Part shown: in pieces, positions 43,528-55,435 of the stretch
Layout of the letters: every line of letters begins with the position of its first letter
Numbering within the stretch: position 1 is the stretch's first letter
NCBI GenBank assembly: GCA_963681505.1
Contig: OY811971.1
Location: 20,634,250 to 20,698,249 of the forward strand
Length of the DNA: 64,000 nucleotides
Origin: Eunapius fragilis
Taxonomy: Eukaryota; Porifera; Demospongiae; Spongillida; Spongillidae
Direction of reading: 5' to 3'
Translations under genes and position numbers: made by a program
Notes under the pieces: generated by a model
Databases searched by the model: none
What the model was told of the DNA's origin: nothing
What the model saw: the letters and a program-made list of their open reading frames with translations, nothing else

Positions 43528-44703
43528 ATGATATTCATGGTCACAGCTAGCCTAGTGTACCATGGCGTAATAAATGAGATATTACATCTGGAGAGCAGCA
43601 GAAAGTGTAATCATTAGCCACGTTACATGCCAAGAATGTAATTAGTACCTGAACCTGTGGCAAAAATACTGACACTTCTGGGATGTGAAAGTGTTTGTGT
43701 GAACACTACTGTGAGATTTGTAACACTGAATAGTATAACTTATGATAGAAAAGTACTATTTATAGCCACCATAAGTTGAGGGGTCCTTTTTATCGTTTAT
43801 TAAACATGCAGGTACGTTTACACAACAACCGAAACAACCTAATGTTTCCACGGTTACTATTTGGTTAACCACCGTAGACATGTTTATGTAACCTTATAGT
43901 GTTCGGTTAACTGCAGATATGTTCAGCAGTGACCGTGCATATCACACACATCAAACTTCACTGGAGCACTACAATAACACGCATGGGAAGGTGACTAGGA
44001 AGAAGACAACAGTAGGTTAAGAGGTGGGAGATGGAGGAGAGAGGGACATGCTTGAGAATGGAGAACTGGAGTAGATGCCCCAGATTGTATACATGTAGTA
44101 GGGACACGACCATAACCTCCTACATGTACTCATTATTTATAGAAAGTTTTTCACACATAAGGTGTCATACAATTTGGATTAGATCATGTCAATGGTCAGG
44201 AGTGACCTTTTTGAATGATTCTAGATAACATCAAGCAAGGCACTGAGGAACAATGCATGGCTGGTGGATTGCATATCACTACTTAAAGATACCAGAAGTA
44301 GAGGGCTTCATTTCATGGCATAATTGTTTACTGTATGTGCAGCTGGGAACTGTAGTGCATCAGTGGAGTTTGATGTGAATGATATGCACGGTCACAGCTG
44401 AACATAACCTACTTATCAATTGTAAGATAATTTTTCATTTTGTGTTCTCTACTACTTTATCAAACTTGTGCAATTGTTAGTATTTTTAACTGATCCATTG
44501 CACCTGGTCTTGCCTTACACAATTTTTTGGTGAATGTATGATACTGCTGCATTAAATTTCATTTCATGCTGTGCACATAATGTATTTACTCATGTTTTAA
44601 TTTAGACATTAGAGTGTGATAATTTTTTACACATCTCACAAGCAAATATTTGAACAGTGAATACTCCAAATAAGAAAAGTGCATCCCAATTTCTTTGTTA
44701 TAG

Positions 44704-45918
44704 GCACACACAGAGATACCATAATTCAAGAAGGGAAGGATTTTCAAATACGTGAAATGGTTGATAAAAAGTACCTAAAACCCAAAACTGTGGATTGTAT
44801 TTTAATACACTGGACCCAGATGATGATGATCGTGAAAATGCTAAATATCTTCGCAAAGCTGTAGTAGAACATTTCAATGTGTTTTTTACTCTCCCGTTGA
44901 AATGGTTTGGCCTAGAGTTACAAATTACAGAATGTGCTATAGATGGTGTGATAAGTTATGAAGACTGCTTAAGGCAAGCTGAGCTGTTTGGTATGGATAA
45001 AAATGGATTGCGTGTGGCTCTCCAACTCATGATTAAGTTCAACCTGTTTCTTTGGTACTATGATGTGCCTACCCTTGAACAATTGGTTTTTTCTAATCCT
45101 CAAGTTATTCTAGCTACCATAACTGAATTGGTTAAATCTAAGTACGTGCTCAAGAAATTACGTGCTCCTGATATATCTGTTCAAAATTTTTGTAAATATG
45201 GCTTTGTGAGTGAAGAATTATACAATCTTGCAGTTTTCAGGGAGAGGTTTAAGGGCAATTTCAGTTACCCCTAACTATTTTATAGCATTAATGAAGTATT
45301 TATGCCTCATGGCACCAATTGAGGATGGTGACTATCTGATGCCAGCAATTCTTGATCCACTTTCTTATGATAAGGTCTTAGTGCACTGCAAGAAGTTCAA
45401 TGCTGTGGAGCCTCTCTTGCTTGGCTTCACTACCACAAAGTTTGTACCATATGGATTTACCAATCTTGTGGCTTTCATTATAAAACATAAGCATGGTGTA
45501 CTGGAATGGATAAGGGTAAAGTTCCAACATTTCTCTATAGGAATTGTGTTTCATTTCGATACATATGTCTTCCTACAATGTTCACAATAGTTGATTCTTT
45601 TTCGTGCATTCAGATTTTCCTTCAGTCACCTCAGCCGTGCTCTGTGCATAACAGAATCAGTAAACCTAAAAGATAACATTCTTAATGGCATCAAACAATG
45701 TGCCAAAGCACTTAATTATAAAGATATATTACAGTAAAGGAGGGTTTTATCTGTCATAGTTGCAGACAGGTTAAATGTCAGTTTAATCTGTGCTTACCAT
45801 ATAAAAAGGATCCTAACACAGCTCACTGTGACGTTTGCTTAACGGACAGGGACATCACCTTATGCAGCACAATGTGGCAATCGGGAAGATCAAATTCTAA
45901 ATTAAAAAAGATCAGTAA
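44704..45918 (+). pseudogene. Roc-COR-like NTPase fragment, frameshifted
   Basis: The exon follows a strong acceptor (CTTTGTTATAG at 44703) and opens with GTHRDT, the base-specificity loop of a Ras-like Roc GTPase. After a frame change near 44795 come DPDDDDRENAKYLRKAV, a region like the COR winged-helix (PLKWFGLELQITEC, YEDCLRQAELFGMD, LFLWYYDVPTLEQLVFSNPQ) and, after a second change near 45240, ISVTPNYFIALMKYLCLMAP. A Cys-rich stretch (FICHSC ... AHCDVC) at 45733-45860 matches the tail of such sponge-type proteins as I know them. The P-loop exon is missing upstream, where only repeats lie. With the DEATH domain 2 kb downstream this suggests an intracellular signalling or defence NTPase. Frame changes make it a probable pseudogene, unless they are consensus errors. 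Confidence 0.55.
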
Positions 45919-47930
45919 GTCATTAACCTAAAATCGTTTGGGTAACTTCAGATATTGTTTGGTATAAAGATATGACCAGTGTACCCAATCGAGCGTACAG
46001 GAGTAGGAAATATCCATGCATTATGATCCTATTAATTGGATTGAATAAAACAGCATTTAATGACTTCCAATCTTTAGGGAGTGGAGGTGTGGTAATAAGG
46101 GACATAATACAAATGGAAGCGTGCTTAGGGTGTTTACTGATTCTGTTATGCTACAAGTACCTGGCTTATATCAGTAATCACAGCTGCATGGTGTACGGTG
46201 TGCACACTGCACAGGTGCGCTGAATTTATACAGAGTGTACAATTGCATGCACAGTACTCTGATCAGTATTCACACCCCATATTCATGTATGTAGTATCCA
46301 TATGCAGTGCTATAGAGAATATAGTTACCACGATATATCTTGTGTGTAACTACAGAAGTTTTCCACAGTGCCGTTAATGCGGCGGCTAGACAGGTATGTA
46401 ATTGAGTATGTCCAAGCCTGCATAGCTATTAGTAAATTTAAAACTAAACATGTGACATTGCAGCAACATTTCAGAGTACATATCTAAAAATGAAAAAAAT
46501 TTCTATGTAGGAAAGTGTAGTGGAGAAGAGAAAGGGGAGGGGAGGCATGTGGTTTTCATCGCTTTAAATTTCAGGCATGTGTAAGGTCAATTCAATACAT
46601 TAAACCTCAGGCCTATGTACACTGATACCAAAATTCCACATTTTCCCCACCCTTCTTTCAATAGCAAGACCAGGGATTATGTTACTTGTTTCCCCATTGA
46701 CCTCTCTGCAGAGTGCAGCCATATACGTTCATACTGGTTTTATACCATTCTGATAATTTACAGCAGTGTCTACTATATTTTTGGCGTCCCAACATATATT
46801 ACACATTTGAAAAATCTTTTCAACTGCCAAGGATTCATCAGATTAAATGTGGAGCACCATCAAAGACCATTAACATTAAGCAGGGAGTGGTCAGTCATTG
46901 ATCCACATGCACATGCTGTAATGCATAATTGCCAAAGTGGAGTGCTTTGCAGAACTATTCCTGTCTTACTGTTGTCAGTTTGAGGGGAGAAATTTCTGTA
47001 TCACTCCTCTTCCCAAGGTGGTGTATCATGACCCCCAAACGGTGTCTACTTGTGGATTAAATGTACCCCCCCCCCACACACACACACACCCTCATAGAGT
47101 CACCTATCATATTACACACACCAGGACAGCAGTATGTCTCAGACCACCACCACAGGCACATAAACTTTTGTCATCAGTAAAGGTGTTATGGATGTACGCT
47201 TATAAACTGAAATAGCCCAATAAATCATTACAACCATGATTTTGGCACCATATATGAAGGGGGAGCAAATTCAAGGAATCGCACTACCCCTTACGAATGA
47301 TGGGCAAAGCCCATAAGCTTTTCAGTTTGAACGAGAGAGGCATAACTGATTACAATTGCCCTTAACTTGGGTTTGGCTTGGCAGGCAGGTATAGTGCTAA
47401 AGAGCGAAAATGCATGGACCATTGCAATAAGGATACAACATAGTGTGCTTCTTAACTTGTGACAATAACTCGCCTAAATATTTTACTCAGAAATCGTGTA
47501 ATGTGATATGCCAGACCATTAATGCATATCCAACTTTGTCTGGGGACCAACCATTCTCGTAATTGTATCACGTGATCATCTGAATAACTTCAGAGATTCA
47601 TTATTAATATGATGACTTAATGCTGAATGTATAATTAGATATGGTAGCAATATAGTAAATAGATTTTTGCCTTATTTTTGCATAACATTGCATACTCCCA
47701 TTGCAGTGATAATAACAGCAGATTTTTAGCATTTACCTCATTTATAGTTCAATTTGAAACGAAATGCAAGATTGTGGCCGAATTCTGGATATGCATGTGT
47801 GACCATTATGAGAGCCATCTTGAGATTTGCTGTTTACCTCAGCATGTATGGACTCAGGCGTGTTACAATATCACATATATAGTTTACAAGTAAAGACAGT
47901 GATTTACATACTATACTTCTCTACCTATAG
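45919..47930. other. Probable intron between COR-like and DEATH exons
   Basis: No coding domain was recognised. Short microsatellite C/CA tracts lie at 47067-47090. Confidence 0.4.
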
Positions 47931-48300
47931 CTGGTCATGATTCTCTAGATGTCTCCACACGTCCTGCTGACATAGCTAAGGTTGCTGGAAATCTAGCACA
48001 GCATCTGTCTGTTGCAGACCGGCTTGGAATACCACAAGGTGAGATAAAAAGTATTATAGTACTGCTAAACATAGAGAAGCAGCGCTAAGGAAATGGATCA
48101 CTCAGAATGGAGGTGCAGCCACATACAGAGTGTTGTATGATGTAATGATGAAGCTAGATGAAAGAGGAGCAGCTGAGAGGATACGTGATATTGCTAAAGC
48201 CCAGCACATGACTGCTGCACACTCACATCACTTTGTAGGCCTGTACTGTACCAATGTGTGCTTAGTGGCATACATATTTGTTAAATTGACTTCGCGGTAG
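47931..48300 (+). pseudogene. DEATH-domain exon, one-base frameshift
   Basis: Acceptor CCTATAG at 47930. The coding runs RPADIAKVAGNLAQHLS, VADRLGIPQGEIKSI, then after loss of one base near 48050 continues EAALRKWITQNGG, ATYRVLYDVMMKLDERGAAE and RIRDI. This is the six-helix DEATH fold, which mediates homotypic assembly in innate immune and apoptotic signalling. The frame ends at TAG 48298. It lies on the same strand as the Roc-COR-like exon and is probably the same gene. Confidence 0.65.
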
Positions 48301-48686
48301 TCATATTTATGTACACATTACATGTCACATGACTCCTTCGTATTTGTTGCACAATTGAATATATCTCCATTCCAGATTACAAAAAATTATAAGTAGAGGT
48401 TGTGTTTGCATAAAGCTTTCTAGCCTTAATCACAGAAACAAGTGTGTGACTGAATTTTGTGGTGCCAGAACTGTACAAGCATGTTCACGTACAGATATGT
48501 GGGGTTTAATACTCTAAGCCTGAAGGTTATCCTAGATGATAGTGAACATGCTATGATACTGCACAGATAATTTCATGATGCTTTGGTCTGAAATAATAGT
48601 TGGCCTATTGACCTTATGTGCTCTTATTCTGCTATGTGGGTAATTCCTGTGTGCCCTCATATGTACATGTGTTCCCTATTCACCAG
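48301..48686. other. Non-coding spacer
   Basis: No exon or element recognised. Confidence 0.4.
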
Positions 48687-48761
48687 GCCAAAACTCCAAG
48701 ACCACAGCGCTTCTTGTGCTTCTGGTGATCCCTGGCTCCGCCCTCTTCCTGTTTGTGGTGG
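48687..48761 (+). CDS. Single transmembrane exon resembling the SLC41 helix 'LLLxVIPGHLxFLY'
   Basis: The 75-nt exon has acceptor CACCAG and donor G|GTACCT (phase 1-1). It encodes NSKTTALLVLLVIPGSALFLFVV, here given as LLVLLVIPGSALFLF for the core. In SLC41 transporters a helix of the form LLLMVIPGHLIFLY follows the GGN-VAIQ region, which here lies 1.6 kb away on the opposite strand (50338-50429). It may therefore be an inverted exon of that gene, part of another copy, or a coincidence. Confidence 0.35.
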
Positions 48762-48872
48762 GTACCTAAGTGGTCACCTAGTGAGGACTGAAATAGCTAT
48801 GTTGTCAGGATCACAACCCATTCTTCAAACAAAGCATAGCATCCAGTCTACTAAAAATACAACCAGTACGGG

Positions 48873-48917
<45 letters not shown>

Positions 48918-49689
48918 ATGCATGTGTTTGAGTATGTACAGTAGCACAAAGAAGGGAGATGACTACTCATCACTTCATCATCCTACCCACCATATCATTA
49001 TGCCCGGAGCACAGCTGCTAGGACATAGCCAGCCTTGAAGGGTGAGAACAGTGTGACTCAGGTCCGTGGCGTGCTCCTTCCTTGCCATCTGTTTCCTCAT
49101 CACAGCGTGTGCCCAGGCCACCCCAATCATATGATAACACTTCTTTTTCCTGGTATGGCATGTATGTGAACTGATGTAAAAATGTTTGCAAGTGAAATGA
49201 ACAGGTTGCATATGGTTCTACATGTCTGCATACATAAGCATGGAGTTTGACCACCTCCCGAATGCAAAACACATACCCAGAGCCAATACAAACACATGCA
49301 CACTATTAGAATCCTAATTGGAGCACACCCACACATGTCTACCTCTACGTACACTCACACATACACATTTCACATGCACAAAATAGAGTGTGAAATACAC
49401 ATTTTTGCAAATCAAAATATGTGAAAAAAGACAGTACCCAAGCTCCCTCTGGTATGTTGAGTAGCCACGTGGTTGGGTTTATAAGTAGATGTGAAGGTGT
49501 TTCTATTACTTAAAAGCCAGTTCAGTTGCCTTTTACTTTCTTGTGTTTCTCTCAAGCTCAGAGCAAGTGCAGGTAGTCCTTACCAGCTGCATTCTTCTAG
49601 TTGACCTAATGAAGTGAGGCTATGTGGGAAGCACTACTAGGTACGAGGTTATTTTTTACCCAAAAGTGGATTTCTCCTTTTAGAGGATT
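48762..49689. other. Non-coding, with (TG)n at 48876-48915
   Basis: A perfect TG/GT array of about 20 repeats lies at 48876-48915; otherwise no exon was recognised. Confidence 0.5.
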
Positions 49690-50337
49690 TGCCATGGTTT
49701 TCTTTTCCCTGGTGGAGGTCTTCCAAATTATGTTAGTATGCCCTCTGCTCAGCTGTAGGTGTTCAGGTTGTTGTTGTGGTTGTGTGAGGATCTTGTGTGG
49801 TGTACTGATGCTATGGTTGTATGTGTGCACAGGCAACACAGCACAAAGTGTGTTGCCATGTCATGTGAAGGTAAAATGTTTAAGGAGGGAGGTCCCACTA
49901 CTACAAATGAGACCAAGAACTATAGTAGACCACACCCCCATGTAAAATGAACCACTCCCCTAAGTACGGTAACCTTACATAGTGAGAATAATGTCCTGTG
50001 AGGGTCCAAGTTCACCTGCCAGGGTTTTTTTCTTCCCCTATTTTTTTCCTGGTGGAAGTCTTTTGAATTAGGTTAAAATACCCTCTGCTCAGCTCTAGGT
50101 GTTCAGGTTTTTGCTGTGGTAGTGTCAGAATCTTGTGTGCTGTACTGATATAATGTGTGCACAGGCAACACTGCACAATGTTGTCAGGTGAAGGTGAAAT
50201 GTTTAAGGAGGGAGGTCCCCCTACTACAAATGTGACCAATAACTATAGCAGGCCATACCCCATGTAAAATGAACTATTCCCCTAAATACAGTAACGTTAC
50301 ATAGTGATAAGAATGTCCTGTGAGGGCCTAAGTACAC
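49690..50337. repeat. Direct tandem duplication of about 330 bp in the SLC41-like intron
   Basis: Copies at 49690-50010 and 50035-50335 align throughout (CCCTCTGCTCAGCT.TAGGTG, GTGTGCACAGGCAACAC, TTTAAGGAGGGAGGTCCC, AATGTCCTGTGAGGG). On the minus strand each starts at a splice-donor-like sequence: GTGTACTTAGG in the copy next to exon 50429-50338, GTGAACTTGG in the other. The intron 5' end was duplicated together with its donor. Confidence 0.85.
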
Positions 50338-51181
50338 CTGGGAGCTGTGCTGGGTACCAGGTACTCCGTTGCTATGGAGACTGGTGTAGATGCGATTGGC
50401 CTGTACAGCTACAAGGTTACTACCAATACCTTCGGACATAAGCAGAGGGGGGTGGGGGAAAGGGGTGTTTATTGGTCTGGTTGCCATGCCATCACATGCT
50501 CACCATTGATGATGGGGGTATAGGCTGCTATGCTGGGCCATTCACCAATGGCCTTAGCCAAGATAAAGCCACCTCCACTGTGGGAAGGAGAGAGATGAGA
50601 GGAGAGGACAGATAAAGTAGCAGGTGAAGGACTAGCTGAAGGATGCGGTCCTCACCTGCTGATGCACATGGCTGTGATCACAGGGAACCATCCAAAGAGG
50701 AGAACACTAAAATTGATCTGGTTATGGTAGGCGAGATAGAACCACAGAGGTTGGGGAACACCACGGTGACTACCGGAGCTATGGAGATGGGCACATGGAC
50801 CACACCATCTGGGAGGGAGGGAGGGGAGGGGAGGAGAGGGGAGGGAAGGAGGAGAAGAGGAGGAGGGAGATGGTGAAAGTAACGTAGAAGAAGTTAACAG
50901 ATAGGAATTCATTTTTATAATCAAAGGATGATATCGATGTGAGAGGGGCTAAAGTCTTATTCCACCACCAGAGCTACGAGGGTGGCCAGTAGAGCCACCA
51001 CCATGGCCTGGGCCTGAGGGATGGGCTGGGGAGGAGGATGATGGTAAAGGATTAACCATAATTACTCATCACCTCGCCTTCCCTCCCCTCTCATAACCTG
51101 CTCCTTCACCTGAATAAGGACCAGGTTGCCCCATGTATACTTCCACCATGAGCTCCATGTGTTCAGAGCTCCAGTGTTGGC
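50338..51181 (-). pseudogene. SLC41-type divalent cation transporter, partial and probably broken
   Basis: Minus-strand exons: 51181-51110 (ANTGALNTWSSWWKY, WGNLVLIQ), 51013 to about 50960 (AQAMVVALLATLVALVV), 50808-50656 (DGVVHVPISIAPVVTVVF, then in another frame LLFGWFPVITAMCIS), 50577-50504 (GGGFILAKAIGEWPSIAAY, TPIING) and 50429-50338 (GIGSNLVAVQANRIYTSLH). Order and wording follow the second half-repeat of SLC41 (MgtE-like) plasma-membrane Mg2+ transporters, including the NPxxA/IGGNxVAxQxSR signature region. Phases 0, 2 and 1 join at the last exons. The 50808-50656 exon needs a frame change and lacks about 40 residues of a helix pair, and the second exon runs into TAA. It is therefore a pseudogene or damaged by consensus errors. 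Confidence 0.7.
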
Positions 51182-51693
51182 CTAGCTGAGTTATTATCGA
51201 GTCACTACTTACACGTATGTTCCACCGATAGGATTGAAGGATACATATAAATGGCTAATGACAGCATATGTTTGTATATGGATGTGTGGCATAGACCTGT
51301 AGCCCATGGAGGGAGTATACGTAGACCTGTAGCCCATGGAGGAGGAGGAGGAGGAGGAGGAGGAGGAGGAGGAGGAGGAGGAGGAGGAGGAGGAGGAGGA
51401 GGAGGAGGAGGAGGAGGAGGAGGAGGAGGAGGAGGAGTGTGGTAACTACGTAGTATCCATCATCATCATACTAACTGGGGGTAATGGGTTACTCCTTGTA
51501 CAATGCGAGGCTACTGTTGTTGTCAGTGAGCGTTGTCAAGTGCTCATATGTCATTCATCATGACAATCACACCCGTACATACACTCACACAATACAGCCA
51601 TGACTAATCCAGACAAGTGAAAATGCCCACAATTGCAGTTGAAGGATTACACTGGGGTGAATTCATGACAGCTCCTCACACACACACACACAT

Positions 51694-51755
<62 letters not shown>

Positions 51756-52990
51756 GTACATGTGCTTTCACCCAGCACTACCTACATATCCCACATACAG
51801 CAGTACTTACACATTACACAGCTGCCTGATCTATAGCTATCAAGGGACCTCTGTAACTGTATGGTCCTGTAATGGTGTTGTCATGGTGATATAGAGAACC
51901 TTTGAACTAAGGATGGTGGCCACAAAGTAAACCATCATGTCTGTCACAGTGTCATTGACAGACATGCCAACCCTCACGCATTCGGCGTGAGACTCACGCA
52001 CATTTGAGGTTTCTCTTACGCTCTCACGCTTGAAGATTATATATCTCACGCCGGAAAGTATTCAAACTCACGCACAATAAATTCACAGCCAAATTGTAAT
52101 TTATTGCCCCAGATATACCCCGTATATACATCATTAGGCCTCGTATATTACGTATTTGGCCCAACGCAAAGGGGACCCCCTCCCCCTCGGCTTGTAAGGA
52201 TCGAATAATTAGTCATTAATTATTCATAATTTCATGCTTGCATTATGATATGGCACCGCCTCCAGTGACGTCAGCAACCAATGGCTTACCCCTTCGCGAT
52301 ATCCTTCAAGTGCTCATACAGCTTGCCAATGGAGAATGGTAGACCAGCTACGAATTAATGGTATCCGGAATCGCCTGGGGCACTGCAGTAGCTTCGAAGG
52401 CCGACATAACTTCCCCTGGTTGTATACCGGTACTCACCGCACATCTCGAATGGACTAAGCCTAAGGTATGTCTGATAAGAATTTGCCTCACAGGGCTATT
52501 GCTAGGATACTTGCCTTTATTATCTTTGCACAATAGAGCTTGAGGACACGATCCCTGCTATTTCATGTATCATAAATGTGCCCACATACTTAAGATGGAG
52601 GCCTTGACATGGTGCCTTCACTGCCTTGTACGCAATGGCCTCTGTTCATATTCCAGAAATACAGAGATATATTCTAATGCAGTTGTCATGGCTAGACCAT
52701 GTAACCCCTGCATCAGTGCACCAACAGACCTGGATATGCCAACTGCTGACTGATCCATGAGTTGCTAAGCAATAACAGATATCTTCGCTAAGGGGCATGT
52801 CTCCACTCCATTCCAGGCCTTGGACGATCATAACAGTGCTGTTTAAGAAGTGAGTGATCAAATCTGCACAGGCACACACATATATACATATACGCATGTA
52901 TTCATGTACATGTACATGGTCAGTAAAAGTATAACTTTTATTTCAAATAAGTGCGTAATTTGATTAATTAATGTTGCATATCTCAAAACA
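51182..52990. other. Non-coding, with long GGA and CA microsatellites
   Basis: GACCTGTAGCCCATGGAGG occurs twice (51293 and 51322). A pure (GGA)33 array follows at 51338-51436 and a (CA)n array at 51677-51754. The remainder contains no recognised exon. Between 51950 and 52080 the word CTCACGC recurs several times. Confidence 0.6.
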
Positions 52991-52994
52991 TGGC

Positions 52995-53215
52995 TTCCCA
53001 ACCTCCACCGCACCCTCCCACCTCCCCAACCACGCACCTCTCATCTCTCACCTCACCTGACCACTCCCACCTCATCCCACTACCTCCCACCTCTTTTTCC
53101 CACTCTCCCACCTCACCTGCCCACCCGCCCACCTCACCTCCCCACCCTCTCACCTCACCTCCCACCTTACCTCCCCACCTTCCCACCTTACCTCCTAACC
53201 CTAACCCTAACCCTT
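52995..53215. repeat. CCCACCTCACCTCC minisatellite, ending in (CCCTAA)3
   Basis: Pyrimidine-rich units CCCACCTCACCT are repeated with variation. The 3' end at about 53192-53213 is CTAACCCTAACCCTAACCC, three telomere-type units. Confidence 0.85.
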
Positions 53216-53689
53216 GTCCATACCTTGTGTAGTGTTGCTAATGTCGACTTTCAGTTTTCCTCTGTGTGTGCTTGTTCCCCCTGTTCCGTTGTGTGTGATT
53301 AGTCATATGCATATGGTCAGGCATCTAGTTCTTTTCCATGGTGTTAGTCCAAATGGCTGCCATATTTGGAGGTCCTGTTTGGTGTTAGTATCAGCTCCGG
53401 AGCCTCAAGTTTGACTCACGTCCCCAGACCTAAGATGGAGGTGTTTGTTACAGGCTCTTTGGTAATTCATGTTTTCCTGAATCATGCAAAAATTTCTAAG
53501 TCATGATGCACATTGGTATCTGTGCATTGTTTCCCCTTCATACTATTAATGAGGGTTCTCCTCGATGACTAAAACACTGGTACAATACTGATGAGATGGG
53601 CCAGTATAAAGATAACCATCGAAATTGCTTGGCAATTTTCCATCTGTGGCCTTATTGCAAGTGTAGTGATGAACCTCCCCATCTTCCAA

Positions 53690-53915
53690 CTCTCCTTCCA
53701 CCTCACCTCCTCACCCTCCACCTCATCTCCCCACCCTCCCATCACACCTCACCCTCCCATCTCACCATCCACCATCCCACTTCACCTCCCCTCTCTCCCA
53801 CCTCCCCTCCCCACCCTCCCACCTCACTTCCCACCCTCCCACCTCACCACTCCACTCACCCACCTCACCTCCCACCCTCCTACCTCACCTGCTCACCCTC
53901 ACACATCACCTCCAG
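53690..53915. repeat. Second CCCACCTCACCTCC minisatellite
   Basis: Same units as the array at 52995-53215, about 0.5 kb downstream and in the same orientation. The separating stretch has no recognised exon. The arrays are probably a duplicated or split single array. Confidence 0.85.
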
Positions 53916-53929
53916 TACTGGTGATGTAA

Positions 53930-55279
53930 ACAGTGTTCTTTATTATGTCCACCTCTTGAGAATCCTTGTGGTTTGAGAAGAAAAGAATGGTTGAACAAAT
54001 GTAACAGTGTGAGTGCGGCAAAGATTACCTATTTAATGCCCACCATCCTGCTAGGCACTTAAATTAGGTCCATTAAGTAATGCATTCGATATGGACCAAA
54101 TAATGTACATGCATTAAATTTGTTATGCACTTGTGATGTGCATGTGCTTACATTGAATTTGGATATGAATACATATACAATTTAATGTCAATTACTCTTA
54201 TTGTACTCCATAATAATTATAAGAGCAACAGTTTCAATTCAAATATACGTGTCATTTACTCGAAAGGGTGAGTATGCATGTTAACGTTCAAGTGTTGCTC
54301 CTGTCACTTTCTTTTTCTCTTTCACTTGTATTTTTTGTCAGCATCATCTGGTGCACATTTTGTTTCACCTTCTTCTATTGGTGCTGCCTTTTCTGAAACT
54401 TGCTGATTACAACCCTTCAGAGCTTGCAGCACATTTTACGTTATTTCCTATTTATTTCCGCATAATCTCACAGCAGTAGCTGTTCTAGTGTATGTTTGTT
54501 TTTATTGCTTCAAACTTAAAATCAATTCACAAGTTATGTCTGCTTTTTTATCTTTCTTAATGAAATCAATACATGGTTGAGACGTATGTACCCACTCTGT
54601 GTCAACAGGAAGGCACCGCATTTCCCCCAAGGCCTTGTCTACTTCCGTTACAGAGATATACATGTAGCTGTGCAAAGTGCATGCACGGTTCCCTGCTCCA
54701 TTTGCGCCTATGATTTAGGCACTGGCCTCCATAACATTGAATGTTTAACTCACTTGTGCAAATTGAGCAAGAAATCCGACGTGTATGCCCTTTTCACAGC
54801 TATATCTCCGTAACAGATGAATTAATGAATGGCAATAGCAATAGGACCTTCTACATATGTACCGAATTGGGAGGCTCGTACCTGAATATGTGTTTGAGCC
54901 CTATGGAGGAGGTATCAGATTTTTAACATCGGTCCTCTGCATGAGTAAGACACCAAAATGGATTTTCGCGTCTAGTAAAGGTGTGGTATGTTGAGTTAAA
55001 ATTAGGAACCCGGTAGCATTAATATATATTTCAATTTAATGCATATTAATCTATAAGACTCATTTTCCCATCAAATGTTCCATAATTGTAATTTTTTTTT
55101 AATGGACCGCCCTCCCCTCGTCACACATTATCCCATACTGATGTATGCTTAATATATACATCGTCACACTGGCTGATACCCCCCCCCCCCCCTCCCTCAG
55201 CGTGACGTAATTTATGAATGACCCCTAACGCTTACATAGACCCCCATTTCATTTCATAAGCATGTATCTCTGTCTTCAG
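53930..55279. other. Non-coding, with a short inverted repeat
   Basis: CGTTACAGAGATATACATGTAGCTGTG near 54646 and CACAGCTATATCTCCGTAACAG near 54796 are inverted partners about 150 bp apart, like a small foldback element. No exon was recognised. Confidence 0.45.
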
Positions 55280-55435
55280 TACCCATTGCCATGGTTCCAG
55301 TCATCCCCCTGCAGAGTGCCCAATGATGTCCACAATACCTCCATCCCAATAGAGGACAGTAACCTGAAATTTATCTTGTGCAAGCATTTAATGGGACCAG
55401 AGAGGAAGTCTAAGGCCAAGATGGAGGACTTGTAG
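55280..55435 (+). CDS. Possible terminal exon of an unknown gene
   Basis: After acceptor TGTCTTCAG a frame of 52 codons runs from YPLPWFQSSPCRVPNDVHN to KAKMEDL and TAG. The frame is open from the acceptor itself, composition looks protein-like, and the tail is basic then acidic. No upstream exon could be identified and no family was recognised. Confidence 0.35.
   Translation, partial: YPLPWFQSSPCRVPNDVHNTSIPIEDSNLKFILCKHLMGPERKSKAKMEDL

Larger units (their letters stand above)
40686..44420. repeat. Family of repeated modules, direct and inverted, with GGA arrays
   Basis: A module containing GTGAATGATATGCA.GGTCACAG and an upstream TCATTATTTATAGA.AGTTTTTCACACATAA recurs at about 40690, 41000-41330, 41900-42290, 42340-42810, 43060-43400 and 44030-44410. 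An inverted copy lies at 43808-43975 and pairs with 42118-42290 at roughly 85% by eye. Ends read TGTGTAAACGTACCT or close variants, suggesting an element terminus. Several copies adjoin GGA microsatellites. No protein is encoded. Confidence 0.7.
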
